From NCBI GenBank assembly GCA_963782985.1, contig CAWALU010000002.1:124001-188000 (forward strand): 64,000 nucleotides of DNA, in the 5' to 3' direction. The first letter of the stretch is position 1. The number at the start of each line of letters is the position of its first letter. Shown in pieces: positions 20,003 through 29,534 of this stretch. The notes under the pieces are model-generated. The model made no database searches and was not told where the DNA came from. It saw only the letters and a program-made list of their open reading frames with translations. The position numbers and the translations under genes were made by a program. This DNA comes from CAVSWT01 sp963782985 (lineage in GTDB: Bacteria; Bacteroidota; Ignavibacteria; Ignavibacteriales; Ignavibacteriaceae).

Positions 20003-21304
20003 ATGAAAAAACATTTATTAATTCTCGCAATGTTTTTAGCTTTTTTTACTACGAAAGCTTTTTCTCAATGGACCTTTGAAGGAATGTTTCCACCAGCGCC
20101 TGATACTCTAAGAGTTAATACTGGAATTCAGTTTGTTGCTGTTGATCCTGATGGCAAAATATGGGTAGCTCCATATAGCACAGATCATGATTCCCTTTTC
20201 GTTCCGGATAGTTCTAAATATAAAAAAGTAAGACCTGTTATTGCTTTTAATCCGGATGGCACTGAAGTTCTAAGAATTACTTCAGCAACAATCGACGGTG
20301 TTTTATATCCATTTTATAGCACCGGTTATGGTCTAACAGCAGACAATAATGGAAATATATTATATTGTAACGCAAGTATTTTATATAGATTGAATTACAA
20401 AACAGGCGAAGGTATGAACCGTGTAGCTCCTGGCATAGGCTCATTAGGGTGCCCGGCAGTGGATGCAAACGGAAACGTTTATGTTGTCCCTGTATTGCCT
20501 GCAAATCCAGTATTAATTTATGATACTGACTTAACAACCTCTTCTAATGCTGTTGATGAAATAACTGATTACGGAAGATGGATGGCAGTTTCTCCTGATG
20601 GTAATACAATGTATATTCCTCGTTTTGGTGAATCAAAAATGAGAGTTTATAATAGAGCAAGCGAATTTGATCCTTTTATTGAAGATTCCGCTCTTGCAGG
20701 TATTGTATGCGAATCAGGCAACTGGGATCCTGTAACAGGCAACTTATGGTTAAGCGCCGGTTCTTACTTCCAACAGCCTCTTGGTCAGTTTGCTGGCTCA
20801 GCTGGAACCTGGTATTCATTTGATCCTGCTACCTGGGAAATTCAAGACAGCATTAAATGGCATTTTTGGGATGCTGAAGATGCAGGTGAAAGACCTAGAG
20901 GAATAGCCTTTTCAGCAGATGGAAACACTGCTTACTGTGCCGTTTTCGGAGCTAGTTCCACTTTAAGCGGCGCTGCTATGCCTTCACTTGAAAAATTCTC
21001 AAAAATAGTTGGCGTTCGCGAAGAACCGAATGTGCTTGTTAGTGATTATTCACTTTCACAAAATTATCCTAACCCATTTAACCCTGCAACTAAAATTCAA
21101 TTTGCTGTTGCAAAAACTGGATTCGTTTCATTGAAAGTATTTGATGTACTAGGTAGAGAAGTTGCTAATCTTGTTAGTGAAGAATTAACAAAAGGCGCTT
21201 ACTCTATTAATTTTGACGCTTCAAGTCTTTCTTCTGGCACATACGTTTATCAGTTAAACGTAAACGGAACTCAAATATCTAAAAAGATGAGTCTTTTGAA
21301 ATAA
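20003..21304 (+). CDS. secreted beta-propeller-like protein with T9SS type A sorting domain
   Basis: The signal peptide ends at about residue 22 (A-F-S-Q). Residues 25-335 are a repeat-rich region with phrases such as A-V-D-P-D-G-K-I-W-V and A-V-S-P-D-G-N-T-M-Y, consistent with a six- or seven-bladed propeller. The final 80 residues are a classic T9SS tail: S-L-S-Q-N-Y-P-N-P-F-N-P and then the beta-sandwich ending K-K-M-S-L-L-K. A strong AAGGAG site precedes the ATG. It is the last gene of the five-gene run and is followed by a strong terminator. It resembles the propeller part of the preceding lipoprotein in style, so the two may be related. Confidence 0.85.
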   Translation: MKKHLLILAMFLAFFTTKAFSQWTFEGMFPPAPDTLRVNTGIQFVAVDPDGKIWVAPYSTDHDSLFVPDSSKYKKVRPVIAFNPDGTEVLRITSATIDGVLYPFYSTGYGLTADNNGNILYCNASILYRLNYKTGEGMNRVAPGIGSLGCPAVDANGNVYVVPVLPANPVLIYDTDLTTSSNAVDEITDYGRWMAVSPDGNTMYIPRFGESKMRVYNRASEFDPFIEDSALAGIVCESGNWDPVTGNLWLSAGSYFQQPLGQFAGSAGTWYSFDPATWEIQDSIKWHFWDAEDAGERPRGIAFSADGNTAYCAVFGASSTLSGAAMPSLEKFSKIVGVREEPNVLVSDYSLSQNYPNPFNPATKIQFAVAKTGFVSLKVFDVLGREVANLVSEELTKGAYSINFDASSLSSGTYVYQLNVNGTQISKKMSLLK

Positions 21305-21328
21305 CAAAGATTTGTTTTTGAATTTAAT

Positions 21329-21355
21329 GCCGGGCTAATAATGCCCGGCTTTTTT
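21329..21355 (+). terminator. strong intrinsic terminator ending the surface-module operon
   Basis: GCCGGGC and GCCCGGC form a perfect seven-base-pair GC stem around TAATAAT, followed at once by TTTTTT. Confidence 0.93.
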
Positions 21356-21394
21356 ATTGTTTTCAGTGAACATTTAATTATGGATTAGAGAGGA

Positions 21395-23776
21395 ATGATG
21401 AAGAATTTTTTTACCATAGTATTCCTAGTTCTTTTTAATATCTGTTTATTTGGTCAATTCGAATCGCCGAAGGAAGAATTAAGAGGAGTTTGGATTGCTG
21501 CGCTCGGAATAGATTGGCCCAGTAATACCGGAACATCTGCGGCTGTTATTCAAAACCAAAAAACACAGCTTACAAATATATTTGATTATCATAGAAGCCA
21601 AGGTCTAAATACTGTTTTTTTACATATGCGGCCTATGTGCGATGCTTTATATAAAAGCAGCTATGAGCCATGGTCGCATAATTTAACCGGAACCCAAGGC
21701 GTTGCCCCATCTGACCCCAATTATGACCCGCTTAAATTTGCTGTTGAAGAAGCGCATAATAGAGGAATGGAACTTCATGCCTGGTTAAATCCTTATCGGG
21801 CTTCATTACAAAACGGCAGCCCTGTATCTTCCACTCATGTTAGAAACACTCATCCTGAATGGATTATTAAATGCAGCGGAACAGAATACCGTTTTCTTAA
21901 TCCAGGTTTGCCTGCAGTAAGAAAATATGTGGTTAAGATTGTTATGGATATTGTAAGAAGATATGATGTTGATGGAATCCACTTTGACGATTATTTTTAT
22001 CCATACGCAGCTTACGGTTCATTTAATGACGACGCTGCGTTTGCAAGTTATCCAAACGGATTTACTAATAAATCTGATTGGCGCAAAAATAATGTTAATC
22101 TTCTTTTAGAAATGATTGATGATAGTATTAAAGCTGTAAAACCTTGGGTTAAATTTGGAATAAGTCCTTCGGGAAATCCTTCGGTTAATAATGAAATTTT
22201 TTGCGATCCTGAATCCTGGTTAGCGGGAAATTATACTGATTCAACCGGGACTTCTTTTTCAGGCCAAGCATATATTGATTATATAATGCCGCAGCTTTAT
22301 TGGTCGCGCTATAATAATTTACTTTCTGTCTGGGCAAACTCAGCTTTTCTTAATGACCGGCATTTATATATTGGGCAGGCGGCATACAGATATGGTACTA
22401 GTAGTATGCCCGAAGATGAAGCTTCCTGGGAAATTAATATAAATAGAAAAACTCCGACTGTTAAAGGCGGAGTGTATTTCAGCTCAAAAAGTTTAACTAA
22501 TAATCTTGGATACGGAAGCGATACTTTGCGCTATCGTTATTTCACTCATCCATCAATTACTCCCAAAATGAATTGGATTGAATCCGGAATTAAAAAGCCT
22601 GATCCACCCGCTAATTTAAGATTTGAAGTAAATTCATCAACTTTAAAAAATGAATTGCATTGGGATAAACCAGCGCCTACAGCGGCTGGCGATACAGCTT
22701 TCTTTTATGTTATTTATAGATCTGAAAATAATCCGCCGGATATAAATGATTCCACAAATATGTTCGGGTTAACGGGTACTACTTTTCTTTCATCAAACGA
22801 TTCAAGATATTCTGTTACAAAAGGTAATAATTATGCGGTTACATCAATCGACAGATATTCCAATGAATCTGATATTAGCAATGTGGTTTCTTTAGATTCC
22901 CCATCTTTAATCCCTGATAAACCTGTTTTAGTTTCCCCCAATAATAATTCTAATGAACTTGGTTCAACTGCAAACCTCACTTGGACTAATACTGCAAACG
23001 CTGAAAGATATTTGGTACAAGTTGCTAAAGATTCAACCTTCACTTCAGAATTATTATTATTGGAAGCTGGAATAAGAAATTATCAAAAAGATTTTAGAGG
23101 CATTGTCCCGGGGGAGAAATATTTTTGGCGGGTTAAAGCTTTTGGGCAAGTGGGCGAGAGTGTATCGGATGTTTATAGTTTTAAATCAGGAATTTCTATG
23201 CCGCCGATTTTGAATTCGCCTCCTCACGCTACGCTGAATGTTTCTCTAACTCCCACTTTAAATTGGTTTAACTCAGAAGCGGCAGAATCATATCGTATTC
23301 AATTATCTACTTCAGTTCTATTTCAAACCAACACTTTTATTTATGATAAAACAATTTCTGATACTGCTTTAATTATTAACGAGCCGCTTACTCCAAATAA
23401 AAAATATTTCTGGCGAGTAAGCGCTATTAATAGTTTTGGCGCCAGCGGATGGTCAGATCAATTTGGGTTTCAAACCACATCCACTGTAAATGTAGAAGAT
23501 GAAGAGCTGCCAATAGAATATAATGTGTTGCAAAATTATCCTAATCCGTTTAACCCCGAAACAACTATTAATTTTGCAGTTGCAAAAACCGGATTTGTTT
23601 CGTTGAAGGTGTTTGACTTGCTCGGAAAAGAAGTCGCTAATCTTGTTAACAAAGAATTAGCAAGAGGCGATTATTCAATTGATTTTAATGCTTCGAATCT
23701 TTCTTCCGGAACTTACATTTATCGTTTAACCGTAAATGGAATCGTAATTTCTAAGAAGATGGTTTTTTTGAAATAG
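21395..23776 (+). CDS. GHL10-family glycosidase-like protein with T9SS tail (copy 1)
   Basis: The signal peptide (1-20) is followed by a glycosyl hydrolase-like 10 (DUF187) TIM barrel (about 27-400), with R-G-V-W-I-A at its start and the signature D-G-I-H-F-D-D-Y-F-Y-P-Y. A characterised relative is E. coli DigH (YddW), which cuts peptidoglycan strands stripped of stem peptides. Three fibronectin-like modules follow (about 405-500, 505-600 and 605-690), and then an N-Y-P-N-P-F-N-P sorting tail (about 710-793). The enzyme is probably exported by T9SS and held on the surface, so it may act on foreign or recycled wall glycan. The tail is much closer to that of the preceding gene than to that of its own paralogue downstream. 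Confidence 0.85.
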   Translation: MMKNFFTIVFLVLFNICLFGQFESPKEELRGVWIAALGIDWPSNTGTSAAVIQNQKTQLTNIFDYHRSQGLNTVFLHMRPMCDALYKSSYEPWSHNLTGTQGVAPSDPNYDPLKFAVEEAHNRGMELHAWLNPYRASLQNGSPVSSTHVRNTHPEWIIKCSGTEYRFLNPGLPAVRKYVVKIVMDIVRRYDVDGIHFDDYFYPYAAYGSFNDDAAFASYPNGFTNKSDWRKNNVNLLLEMIDDSIKAVKPWVKFGISPSGNPSVNNEIFCDPESWLAGNYTDSTGTSFSGQAYIDYIMPQLYWSRYNNLLSVWANSAFLNDRHLYIGQAAYRYGTSSMPEDEASWEININRKTPTVKGGVYFSSKSLTNNLGYGSDTLRYRYFTHPSITPKMNWIESGIKKPDPPANLRFEVNSSTLKNELHWDKPAPTAAGDTAFFYVIYRSENNPPDINDSTNMFGLTGTTFLSSNDSRYSVTKGNNYAVTSIDRYSNESDISNVVSLDSPSLIPDKPVLVSPNNNSNELGSTANLTWTNTANAERYLVQVAKDSTFTSELLLLEAGIRNYQKDFRGIVPGEKYFWRVKAFGQVGESVSDVYSFKSGISMPPILNSPPHATLNVSLTPTLNWFNSEAAESYRIQLSTSVLFQTNTFIYDKTISDTALIINEPLTPNKKYFWRVSAINSFGASGWSDQFGFQTTSTVNVEDEELPIEYNVLQNYPNPFNPETTINFAVAKTGFVSLKVFDLLGKEVANLVNKELARGDYSIDFNASNLSSGTYIYRLTVNGIVISKKMVFLK

Positions 23777-23880
23777 GTTGAATTTTGTAATTTTTAGTGA
23801 GCTCTTAATTTTTTTAAGGGATTTTATTCCATAATTCTTGATCACTTTAAAATATTTCTCTAATCATTCAGGAACTTATA

Positions 23881-26292
23881 ATGAAAAAAAAGTTTGCCAT
23901 TTTTCTACTTGTAACAATTTTTATTACCGTTTTTATTGCGCAAGCAAATGCTCAGATAGATCATCCCAAAAGAGAATTTAGAGCCGCTTGGATTGCTTCG
24001 GTTATTAATTTAGATTGGCCAAGTTCACCGAATCTATCAACCGATCAACAGAAAAAAGAATTAATTGATATTTTGGATGGGCTGCAACGAACCGGTATAA
24101 ACGTGGCAATATTTCAAGTAAGATCTGAATGCGATGCGATGTATGCTTCAACTTTAGAACCATGGTCGTATTGGCTTACAGGACAGCAGGGCAAAGCTCC
24201 CAATCCTTTTTATGATCCTCTGGAATTTGCGGTTGAAGAAACCCATAAAAGGGGAATGGAAATTCACGCATGGTTTAATCCATACCGTTCTGTAAGGAGC
24301 GTTGGCAATTATCCGAACGCCGCAAATCATGTTTCAATTCAGCATCCCGATTGGATTTTAAGATTTGGAAACTTAAAAATTTTGGACCCCGGTAATCCGT
24401 ATGTAAGAGATTTTGTTACTGAAGTAATAATGGATGTTGTAAAAAGATATGATGTGGACGGCGTTCACTTTGACGATTATTTTTATCCTTACGAAGGCAT
24501 AACCACTGAAGACAACATTACGTTTGCAAATTACAGCAGAGATTTCACAAATAAAGCAAACTGGCGGCGCGACAATGTTAATATTTTTGTTAAACAAGTT
24601 TATGATAGTATTCAGGCAATTAAGCCTTATGTAAAATTCGGCATTTCGCCTTTTGGTATTTGGAAGAGCGGCGTTCCTTCAGGCATTGTAGGGCTTGATG
24701 CTTACAGCGTTCTCTATGCCGATGCAATTGCGTGGCTTCAGCAGCAAAGCATTGATTATATAACTCCCCAATTATATTGGAAATTCGGGGGCGGACAAGA
24801 TTACGGTAAGCTGATGCCATGGTGGGCAGATTCCGCCGGCGCTAATGGAAGGCATTTTTATCCGGGACAAGCGGCATATAGAATTAACGAGGGTAATTGG
24901 TCGTCTAGCGAACTCCCGAATCAAATTAGAGCTAATCGAAAAAACACTGTGGCACAAGGAAGCGTTTTCTTTAGAGCGCTGGTAGGGGTTCTTGATAACG
25001 AAAAAGGATTTACTGATTCATTAAAAAATGATCTTTATAAATATCCGGCGCTTCTTCCTGTTATGGATTGGAAAGATAATATAATACCTAATCCGCCTTT
25101 GAATTTGGAATTTTCAAAAATTGCTTCTGCAGGAAGATCGGCTTTAAAGTGGGATATTCCAACTACGGCGAGCGATGGAGATTCAGCTGTCAGGTATGTG
25201 GTTTATCATTTTAACACTGCATCGCCTCAGCAGAGCGATTACAATGATGCTAAAAATATTTACAGCGTTGAAGGGAGTAGAATTAGTTTTCCTTCATCAT
25301 CAAACCTAACTGCGCCATACCATTTTTCCGTTACTGCTTTGGATAGAAATTATAATGAGAGCGCCCCAAGCAATGTTGTAGAAATAACAGCCCCTTCAAT
25401 TCCAGTTCTTGCCGTTCCTTTAAACGAGGGATTGAATGCGAGAGATACCACGGAACTTAAATGGCTTTACGCAGATAGGGCTAATTCATATCAACTTCAG
25501 GTCAGTTCTGATTCGTTATTTGGAAGTTTCATTTTTAATTCCAGTACATTGCCCGACACTGTAATGAAAATAAGCGGGATGATTGGACTAACAAAATATT
25601 TTTGGCGCGTAAAAGCCTTTAACATTGCGGGCGAAAGCGATTACTCGCAGGTTTATAATTTTACAACCGGTTTTCCGGTAGTTCCGGTTTTACTTGATCC
25701 GCCGCATGCAACTTTAAACGTCTCATTAACTCCCGCGTTAAGCTGGCGTAATTCAGAAAAAGCAGAAACCTATCGAATTCAATTAGCTACTACAATTTTG
25801 TTCCAGGCTAATACTATTATTTATGATACAACTTTATCTGACACTGTTTTGAATATTTCCCAACCGCTTATTCCAAATAAAAAATATTTCTGGCGTGTAA
25901 GCGCTGTAAATAGTTTTGGCGCCAGTGCATGGACTAATCAGTTTGGATTTCAAACCACGCCAAGCGTTGGCGTAGCGGATGAAGAAATGCCAAGCGATTA
26001 TAGCTTATCTCAAAATTATCCTAATCCCTTCAATCCAAATACGGAAATTAGATTTTCAATTCCAGCTTCAGGATATGTTGAATTAAAAATTTATGATATT
26101 CTTGGGAGGGAAATTAATAGTTTGGTAAATAAAAATTTTGCCGCCGGTTCATACTCAATTAATTGGGATGGCAGAGATAACGCAGGGAACAGCGTTCCAA
26201 CAGGAATGTATGTTTACCGCATTTCAATTCAAACTAACAAAATTAACAGCGGGTTATTTGTTGAAAGTAAAAAGATGATCCTCCTTCGCTGA
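23881..26292 (+). CDS. GHL10-family glycosidase-like protein with T9SS tail (copy 2)
   Basis: This is a tandem paralogue of the preceding gene with the same order: signal peptide (1-24), GHL10 barrel (about 30-395, signature D-G-V-H-F-D-D-Y-F-Y-P-Y), three fibronectin-like modules, and a T9SS tail. The third module (opening P-P-H-A-T-L-N-V-S-L-T-P) is much more alike between the two copies than the barrels are. The tail is of the other common type, with W-D-G-R-D-N-A-G-N-S-V-P-T-G-M-Y, and ends M-I-L-L-R. The last three codons lie in a small palindrome. It probably has a substrate related to but different from copy 1. Confidence 0.85.
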   Translation: MKKKFAIFLLVTIFITVFIAQANAQIDHPKREFRAAWIASVINLDWPSSPNLSTDQQKKELIDILDGLQRTGINVAIFQVRSECDAMYASTLEPWSYWLTGQQGKAPNPFYDPLEFAVEETHKRGMEIHAWFNPYRSVRSVGNYPNAANHVSIQHPDWILRFGNLKILDPGNPYVRDFVTEVIMDVVKRYDVDGVHFDDYFYPYEGITTEDNITFANYSRDFTNKANWRRDNVNIFVKQVYDSIQAIKPYVKFGISPFGIWKSGVPSGIVGLDAYSVLYADAIAWLQQQSIDYITPQLYWKFGGGQDYGKLMPWWADSAGANGRHFYPGQAAYRINEGNWSSSELPNQIRANRKNTVAQGSVFFRALVGVLDNEKGFTDSLKNDLYKYPALLPVMDWKDNIIPNPPLNLEFSKIASAGRSALKWDIPTTASDGDSAVRYVVYHFNTASPQQSDYNDAKNIYSVEGSRISFPSSSNLTAPYHFSVTALDRNYNESAPSNVVEITAPSIPVLAVPLNEGLNARDTTELKWLYADRANSYQLQVSSDSLFGSFIFNSSTLPDTVMKISGMIGLTKYFWRVKAFNIAGESDYSQVYNFTTGFPVVPVLLDPPHATLNVSLTPALSWRNSEKAETYRIQLATTILFQANTIIYDTTLSDTVLNISQPLIPNKKYFWRVSAVNSFGASAWTNQFGFQTTPSVGVADEEMPSDYSLSQNYPNPFNPNTEIRFSIPASGYVELKIYDILGREINSLVNKNFAAGSYSINWDGRDNAGNSVPTGMYVYRISIQTNKINSGLFVESKKMILLR

Positions 26293-26304
26293 AGCTTCGG
26301 AGGA
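26279..26304. repeat. small palindrome over the end of GHL10 copy 2
   Basis: TCCTCC and GGAGGA pair around a core that contains GAAGCTTC. It covers the stop codon of the upstream gene. The style, with GAAGC and TTCGG words, recalls the palindrome at 3883-3941, so it may be the same kind of dispersed element. Confidence 0.4.
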
Positions 26305-26428
26305 AATATTCTCATACGCTAAGGTTTATCAACCGAAATAAGATGTAGGTTGGCTTAGAAGTATAAACCCCTATAGCGTTACAAGTTTATTTGAAACTTA
26401 GTGATGCGTTTGATTTGTATTTGATTAA

Positions 26429-26472
26429 GATGATAACTTTTTATTTTCATGAGAAGTTGTCATCTTTTTTTT
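26429..26472 (+). terminator. intrinsic terminator before def
   Basis: GATGATAACTT pairs with AAGTTGTCATC (one G-T pair), followed by eight T. It ends transcription from the GHL10 genes and isolates the def-fmt pair. Confidence 0.88.
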
Positions 26473-26576
26473 ATCGTATTATTCTGTAACACAAATTCCT
26501 CCTTTTATCTTCTTCGCTAATTATTTATTTTTAAATCAATAAAAAAACAATTGAATTACACACGTAAGGAATCTTT

Positions 26577-27140
26577 ATGGCTCTATTACCTATCTCGCTT
26601 TTCGGCGATAAAATTTTAAGAAAAAAAGTTGATGAAGTTAAAGAAGTAGATTTAAAAACTATTGAACTTATAAAAAATATGTTCGATACGATGAGGAACG
26701 CAAATGGCGTTGGGCTTGCAGCAAACCAGGTTGGAGTGAATCAATCGCTTTTTGTGGTTGATATTTCTCCAGTCGAAGGTTATGAAAGCTACAAACCTGC
26801 AGTTATAATTAATCCTCAAATAATATTTTCTTCTTCTGAAAAAACTTTTATGGAAGAGGGATGTTTAAGCATACCTGAATTAAAAGCGGAAGTTGAAAGA
26901 TCTGAAATTATAAAATTAAAATTTCAAGATACAGATTTAGTTGAACATGAAATTGAAATTGATGATTTGCTTGCCCGCGTAATGCAGCATGAATATGACC
27001 ATCTGCAAGGCGTTTTGTTTATTGATAAGCTGGATGACAAAATTAGAAAAAGTATGAATGATGCTTTAATCAAAATTAAAAGACGTACAATTGATGTGGA
27101 TTATCCGATAACAGAAAACGCTGATTACCAGCTTAAATAA
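26577..27140 (+). CDS. def: peptide deformylase
   Basis: The enzyme removes the formyl group from the first methionine of new proteins in the cytoplasm. All three motifs are present: G-V-G-L-A-A-N-Q at 44-51, E-E-G-C-L-S with the metal ligand C96, and Q-H-E-Y-D-H with ligands H138 and H142 and catalytic E139. The length of 187 residues is normal, with a short basic C-terminal extension. AAGGA precedes the ATG. fmt follows seven bases after the stop, the usual functional pair: one enzyme formylates the initiator tRNA and the other removes the formyl group. Confidence 0.97.
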   Translation: MALLPISLFGDKILRKKVDEVKEVDLKTIELIKNMFDTMRNANGVGLAANQVGVNQSLFVVDISPVEGYESYKPAVIINPQIIFSSSEKTFMEEGCLSIPELKAEVERSEIIKLKFQDTDLVEHEIEIDDLLARVMQHEYDHLQGVLFIDKLDDKIRKSMNDALIKIKRRTIDVDYPITENADYQLK

Positions 27141-27147
27141 AGTAAAC

Positions 27148-28047
27148 ATGAAAATTATTTTTATGGGAACGCCAGATTTTGCCGTCCCATCTTTAAAAAT
27201 ATTAATTAAGCGTCATAATGTTTTAGCGGTTGTTACTGCGCCCGACAAAGAAAGAGGCAGGGGACAAAAAGTAAGCTTTACTCCCGTTAAAGAAATTGCT
27301 ATTGAAAATAATATTCCAATTCTTCAACCTATAAAATTAAAAGATGAAAATTTTATAAATCAATTAAAAAAGTATAATGCAGACCTATTCGTAATTGTAG
27401 CTTTCAAAATTCTTCCGCCAAATGTTTTTACAATTCCCACTCAAGGTTCTTTTAATTTACATGCGTCGCTTCTTCCTAAATATAGAGGCGCGGCTCCAAT
27501 TCATTGGGCAATAATAAACGGAGAAACTGAAACAGGCGTTACAACTTTTAAGCTTGAAGAAAAAGTTGATACCGGGAATATTTATCTGCAAAAGAAATTA
27601 AAAATTAATGATGACGATGATCTCGGTTCTGTTCACGATAAGCTGAGCGAATTGGGAGCCGACGCTGTTTTGGAAACAGTGAATATTATTGAATCTGGTA
27701 ATTATAATCTTCATAAGCAAAATAATGAAGAGGCAACTCCTGCGCCAAAAATAACAAAGGAAACCGGACTTATAAATTGGAATGACTCTGCAGAAAATAT
27801 TCATAATTTAATTAGAGGACTTTCGCCTCATCCCGCGGCGTATTTTTTTTATGATGGAAAAATTATCAAAATTTATAAATCACAAATGATTAAAACATCA
27901 ACATTTAAACCATTTGAAATTAAACAGACCAAAAATGATTTGATTATCGGCTGCGGGACAAATGCTTTGAAAATTCAAGAGCTTCAGCTGGAAGGTAAAA
28001 AAAGAATGCAAGCCACAGAATTTTTAAGAGGTTTTAATTTCTCTTAA
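27148..28047 (+). CDS. fmt: methionyl-tRNA formyltransferase
   Basis: Fmt formylates Met-tRNAfMet with 10-formyl-tetrahydrofolate for initiation of translation. The N-terminal Rossmann domain opens M-K-I-I-F-M-G-T-P-D-F-A-V-P and carries the catalytic residues N103, H105 and D141 within S-F-N-L-H-A-S-L-L-P and V-D-T-G. The C-terminal OB-fold domain (about 205-299) binds the tRNA. At 299 residues it is slightly short but complete. It is co-transcribed with def. Confidence 0.96.
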   Translation: MKIIFMGTPDFAVPSLKILIKRHNVLAVVTAPDKERGRGQKVSFTPVKEIAIENNIPILQPIKLKDENFINQLKKYNADLFVIVAFKILPPNVFTIPTQGSFNLHASLLPKYRGAAPIHWAIINGETETGVTTFKLEEKVDTGNIYLQKKLKINDDDDLGSVHDKLSELGADAVLETVNIIESGNYNLHKQNNEEATPAPKITKETGLINWNDSAENIHNLIRGLSPHPAAYFFYDGKIIKIYKSQMIKTSTFKPFEIKQTKNDLIIGCGTNALKIQELQLEGKKRMQATEFLRGFNFS

Positions 28048-28063
28048 TTGGGCTTTATATTTG
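28033..28063 (+). promoter_or_regulatory. candidate Bacteroidetes-type promoter for the transsulfuration genes
   Basis: TATATTTG is a perfect match to TAnnTTTG. The upstream element at 20 bases is TTT rather than TTG and lies inside the end of fmt. Confidence 0.4.
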
Positions 28064-28148
28064 CGTTCAATCATTCCCAAAGTCAATTAACAATTTGTCC
28101 GGGATTATTACTTTAAATTTTATAATAAGTTTTTTTTGAAAGTTATAA

Positions 28149-29513
28149 ATGAAATATTTTAACAGCATACTTGATGCAATTGGCGGCACTCCTTTAATAA
28201 AAATTAATAAAATCACAAAAGGATTAAAGCCGCAAATTTTTGGCAAACTTGAATCAGCAAACCCCGGCGGCAGCGTTAAAGATAGAATTGGAATTTCAAT
28301 GCTTGAAGATGCCGAGCAGCGCGGCGTAATAAAACCCGGCGGTACTGTAATTGAAGCTACCAGCGGAAATACCGGAATTGGTTTAGCGCTTGCCTGCGCT
28401 GTTAAAGGCTACAAATGTATTTTTGTTGTTACTGATAAAGTGAGCTATGAAAAAATTAATTATTTAAAATCATTGGGCGGAGATGTAATTGTTGTCTCGA
28501 ACGCAGTGGGACACGATCATCCTGATTACTATATAACCGTCGCTAAAAAAATTCACAAAGAAACTCCTAACTCTCTCTTTATGTATCAATATTCCAATCC
28601 TTCAAATCCTGAAATTCATTATAAAACCACGGGACCCGAAATTTGGAATGACACCGAAGGGAAAATAACTCACTTTGTATCGGGAATTGGAACGGGCGGG
28701 ACTATAAGCGGAGTCGGGAAATATTTAAAAGAGCAAAATGAAAATATTCAAATTATCGGCGCCGATCCGTTTGGTTCGATATTTAAGGAATACAAAGAAA
28801 CCGGTAAGCTAAATCATGGCTCGCCATATTTAGTTGAAGGTATTGGGCAGGATTGTCTTCCTAACAATGTTCATTTTAAATATATAGATAAAATTATAAA
28901 TGTAAGCGATATGGATTCGTTTCATTATGCAAGAGTTCTTTCTAAAGAAGAGGGAATTTTTTGCGGCGGCAGCACCGGAACAAATGTTTACGCTGCTTTG
29001 GAAGTTGCAAAAGATTTAGATGAAAACGCTGTTATTGTTTTTGTCGTTTGCGATACAGGCGAAAGATATTTAAGTAAATTTCATAGCGAAGAATGGCTTC
29101 GTGAAAAACGATTGCTCGCTCACGATTTAAAAACTCTTAAAGATATTTCCAAAGCAAAGAAAACAAATAAGTCTCCCGAACTTGTTTATTTAAATGCTCA
29201 AGATAAAGTTAAAACGGCTGTGGAAGTTTTAAGCTCAAAAGGTTTTTCTCAACTGCCTGTAATGGAAAACGGCGAATCAGTCGGCAGCCTGCGCGAAGCA
29301 AAAGTTATGGCAAAGCTGCTCGATAATCCTGATCTGCTTGATTCAAAAGTGGAAGATATAATGGGACCCAGTTTTCCAACATTGGATGAAAAAACTGAAT
29401 TGCCAACGGTAAAAAAATATCTTGGCGATTCTCCCGCCGTGCTTGTTACTGAATACGGAAGAATTATTGATATCATTACGCGTTACGATATTATTGAGTA
29501 CACAAATTTTTAA
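28149..29513 (+). CDS. cystathionine beta-synthase
   Basis: This PLP enzyme condenses serine (or an activated serine) with homocysteine to give cystathionine. The fold-type II catalytic domain spans about 1-320, with the PLP lysine K44 in N-P-G-G-S-V-K-D-R, the substrate loop T-S-G-N-T-G and the phosphate-binding G-I-G-T-G-G-T. The last 120 residues are a pair of CBS domains (V-Y-L-N-A-Q-D-K-V to the end), which separate it from plain cysteine synthase and point to allosteric control, commonly by S-adenosylmethionine. The next gene is the gamma-lyase partner 21 bases downstream. Confidence 0.9.
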   Translation: MKYFNSILDAIGGTPLIKINKITKGLKPQIFGKLESANPGGSVKDRIGISMLEDAEQRGVIKPGGTVIEATSGNTGIGLALACAVKGYKCIFVVTDKVSYEKINYLKSLGGDVIVVSNAVGHDHPDYYITVAKKIHKETPNSLFMYQYSNPSNPEIHYKTTGPEIWNDTEGKITHFVSGIGTGGTISGVGKYLKEQNENIQIIGADPFGSIFKEYKETGKLNHGSPYLVEGIGQDCLPNNVHFKYIDKIINVSDMDSFHYARVLSKEEGIFCGGSTGTNVYAALEVAKDLDENAVIVFVVCDTGERYLSKFHSEEWLREKRLLAHDLKTLKDISKAKKTNKSPELVYLNAQDKVKTAVEVLSSKGFSQLPVMENGESVGSLREAKVMAKLLDNPDLLDSKVEDIMGPSFPTLDEKTELPTVKKYLGDSPAVLVTEYGRIIDIITRYDIIEYTNF

Positions 29514-29534
29514 AATATTTTTATAGGAATTTTT

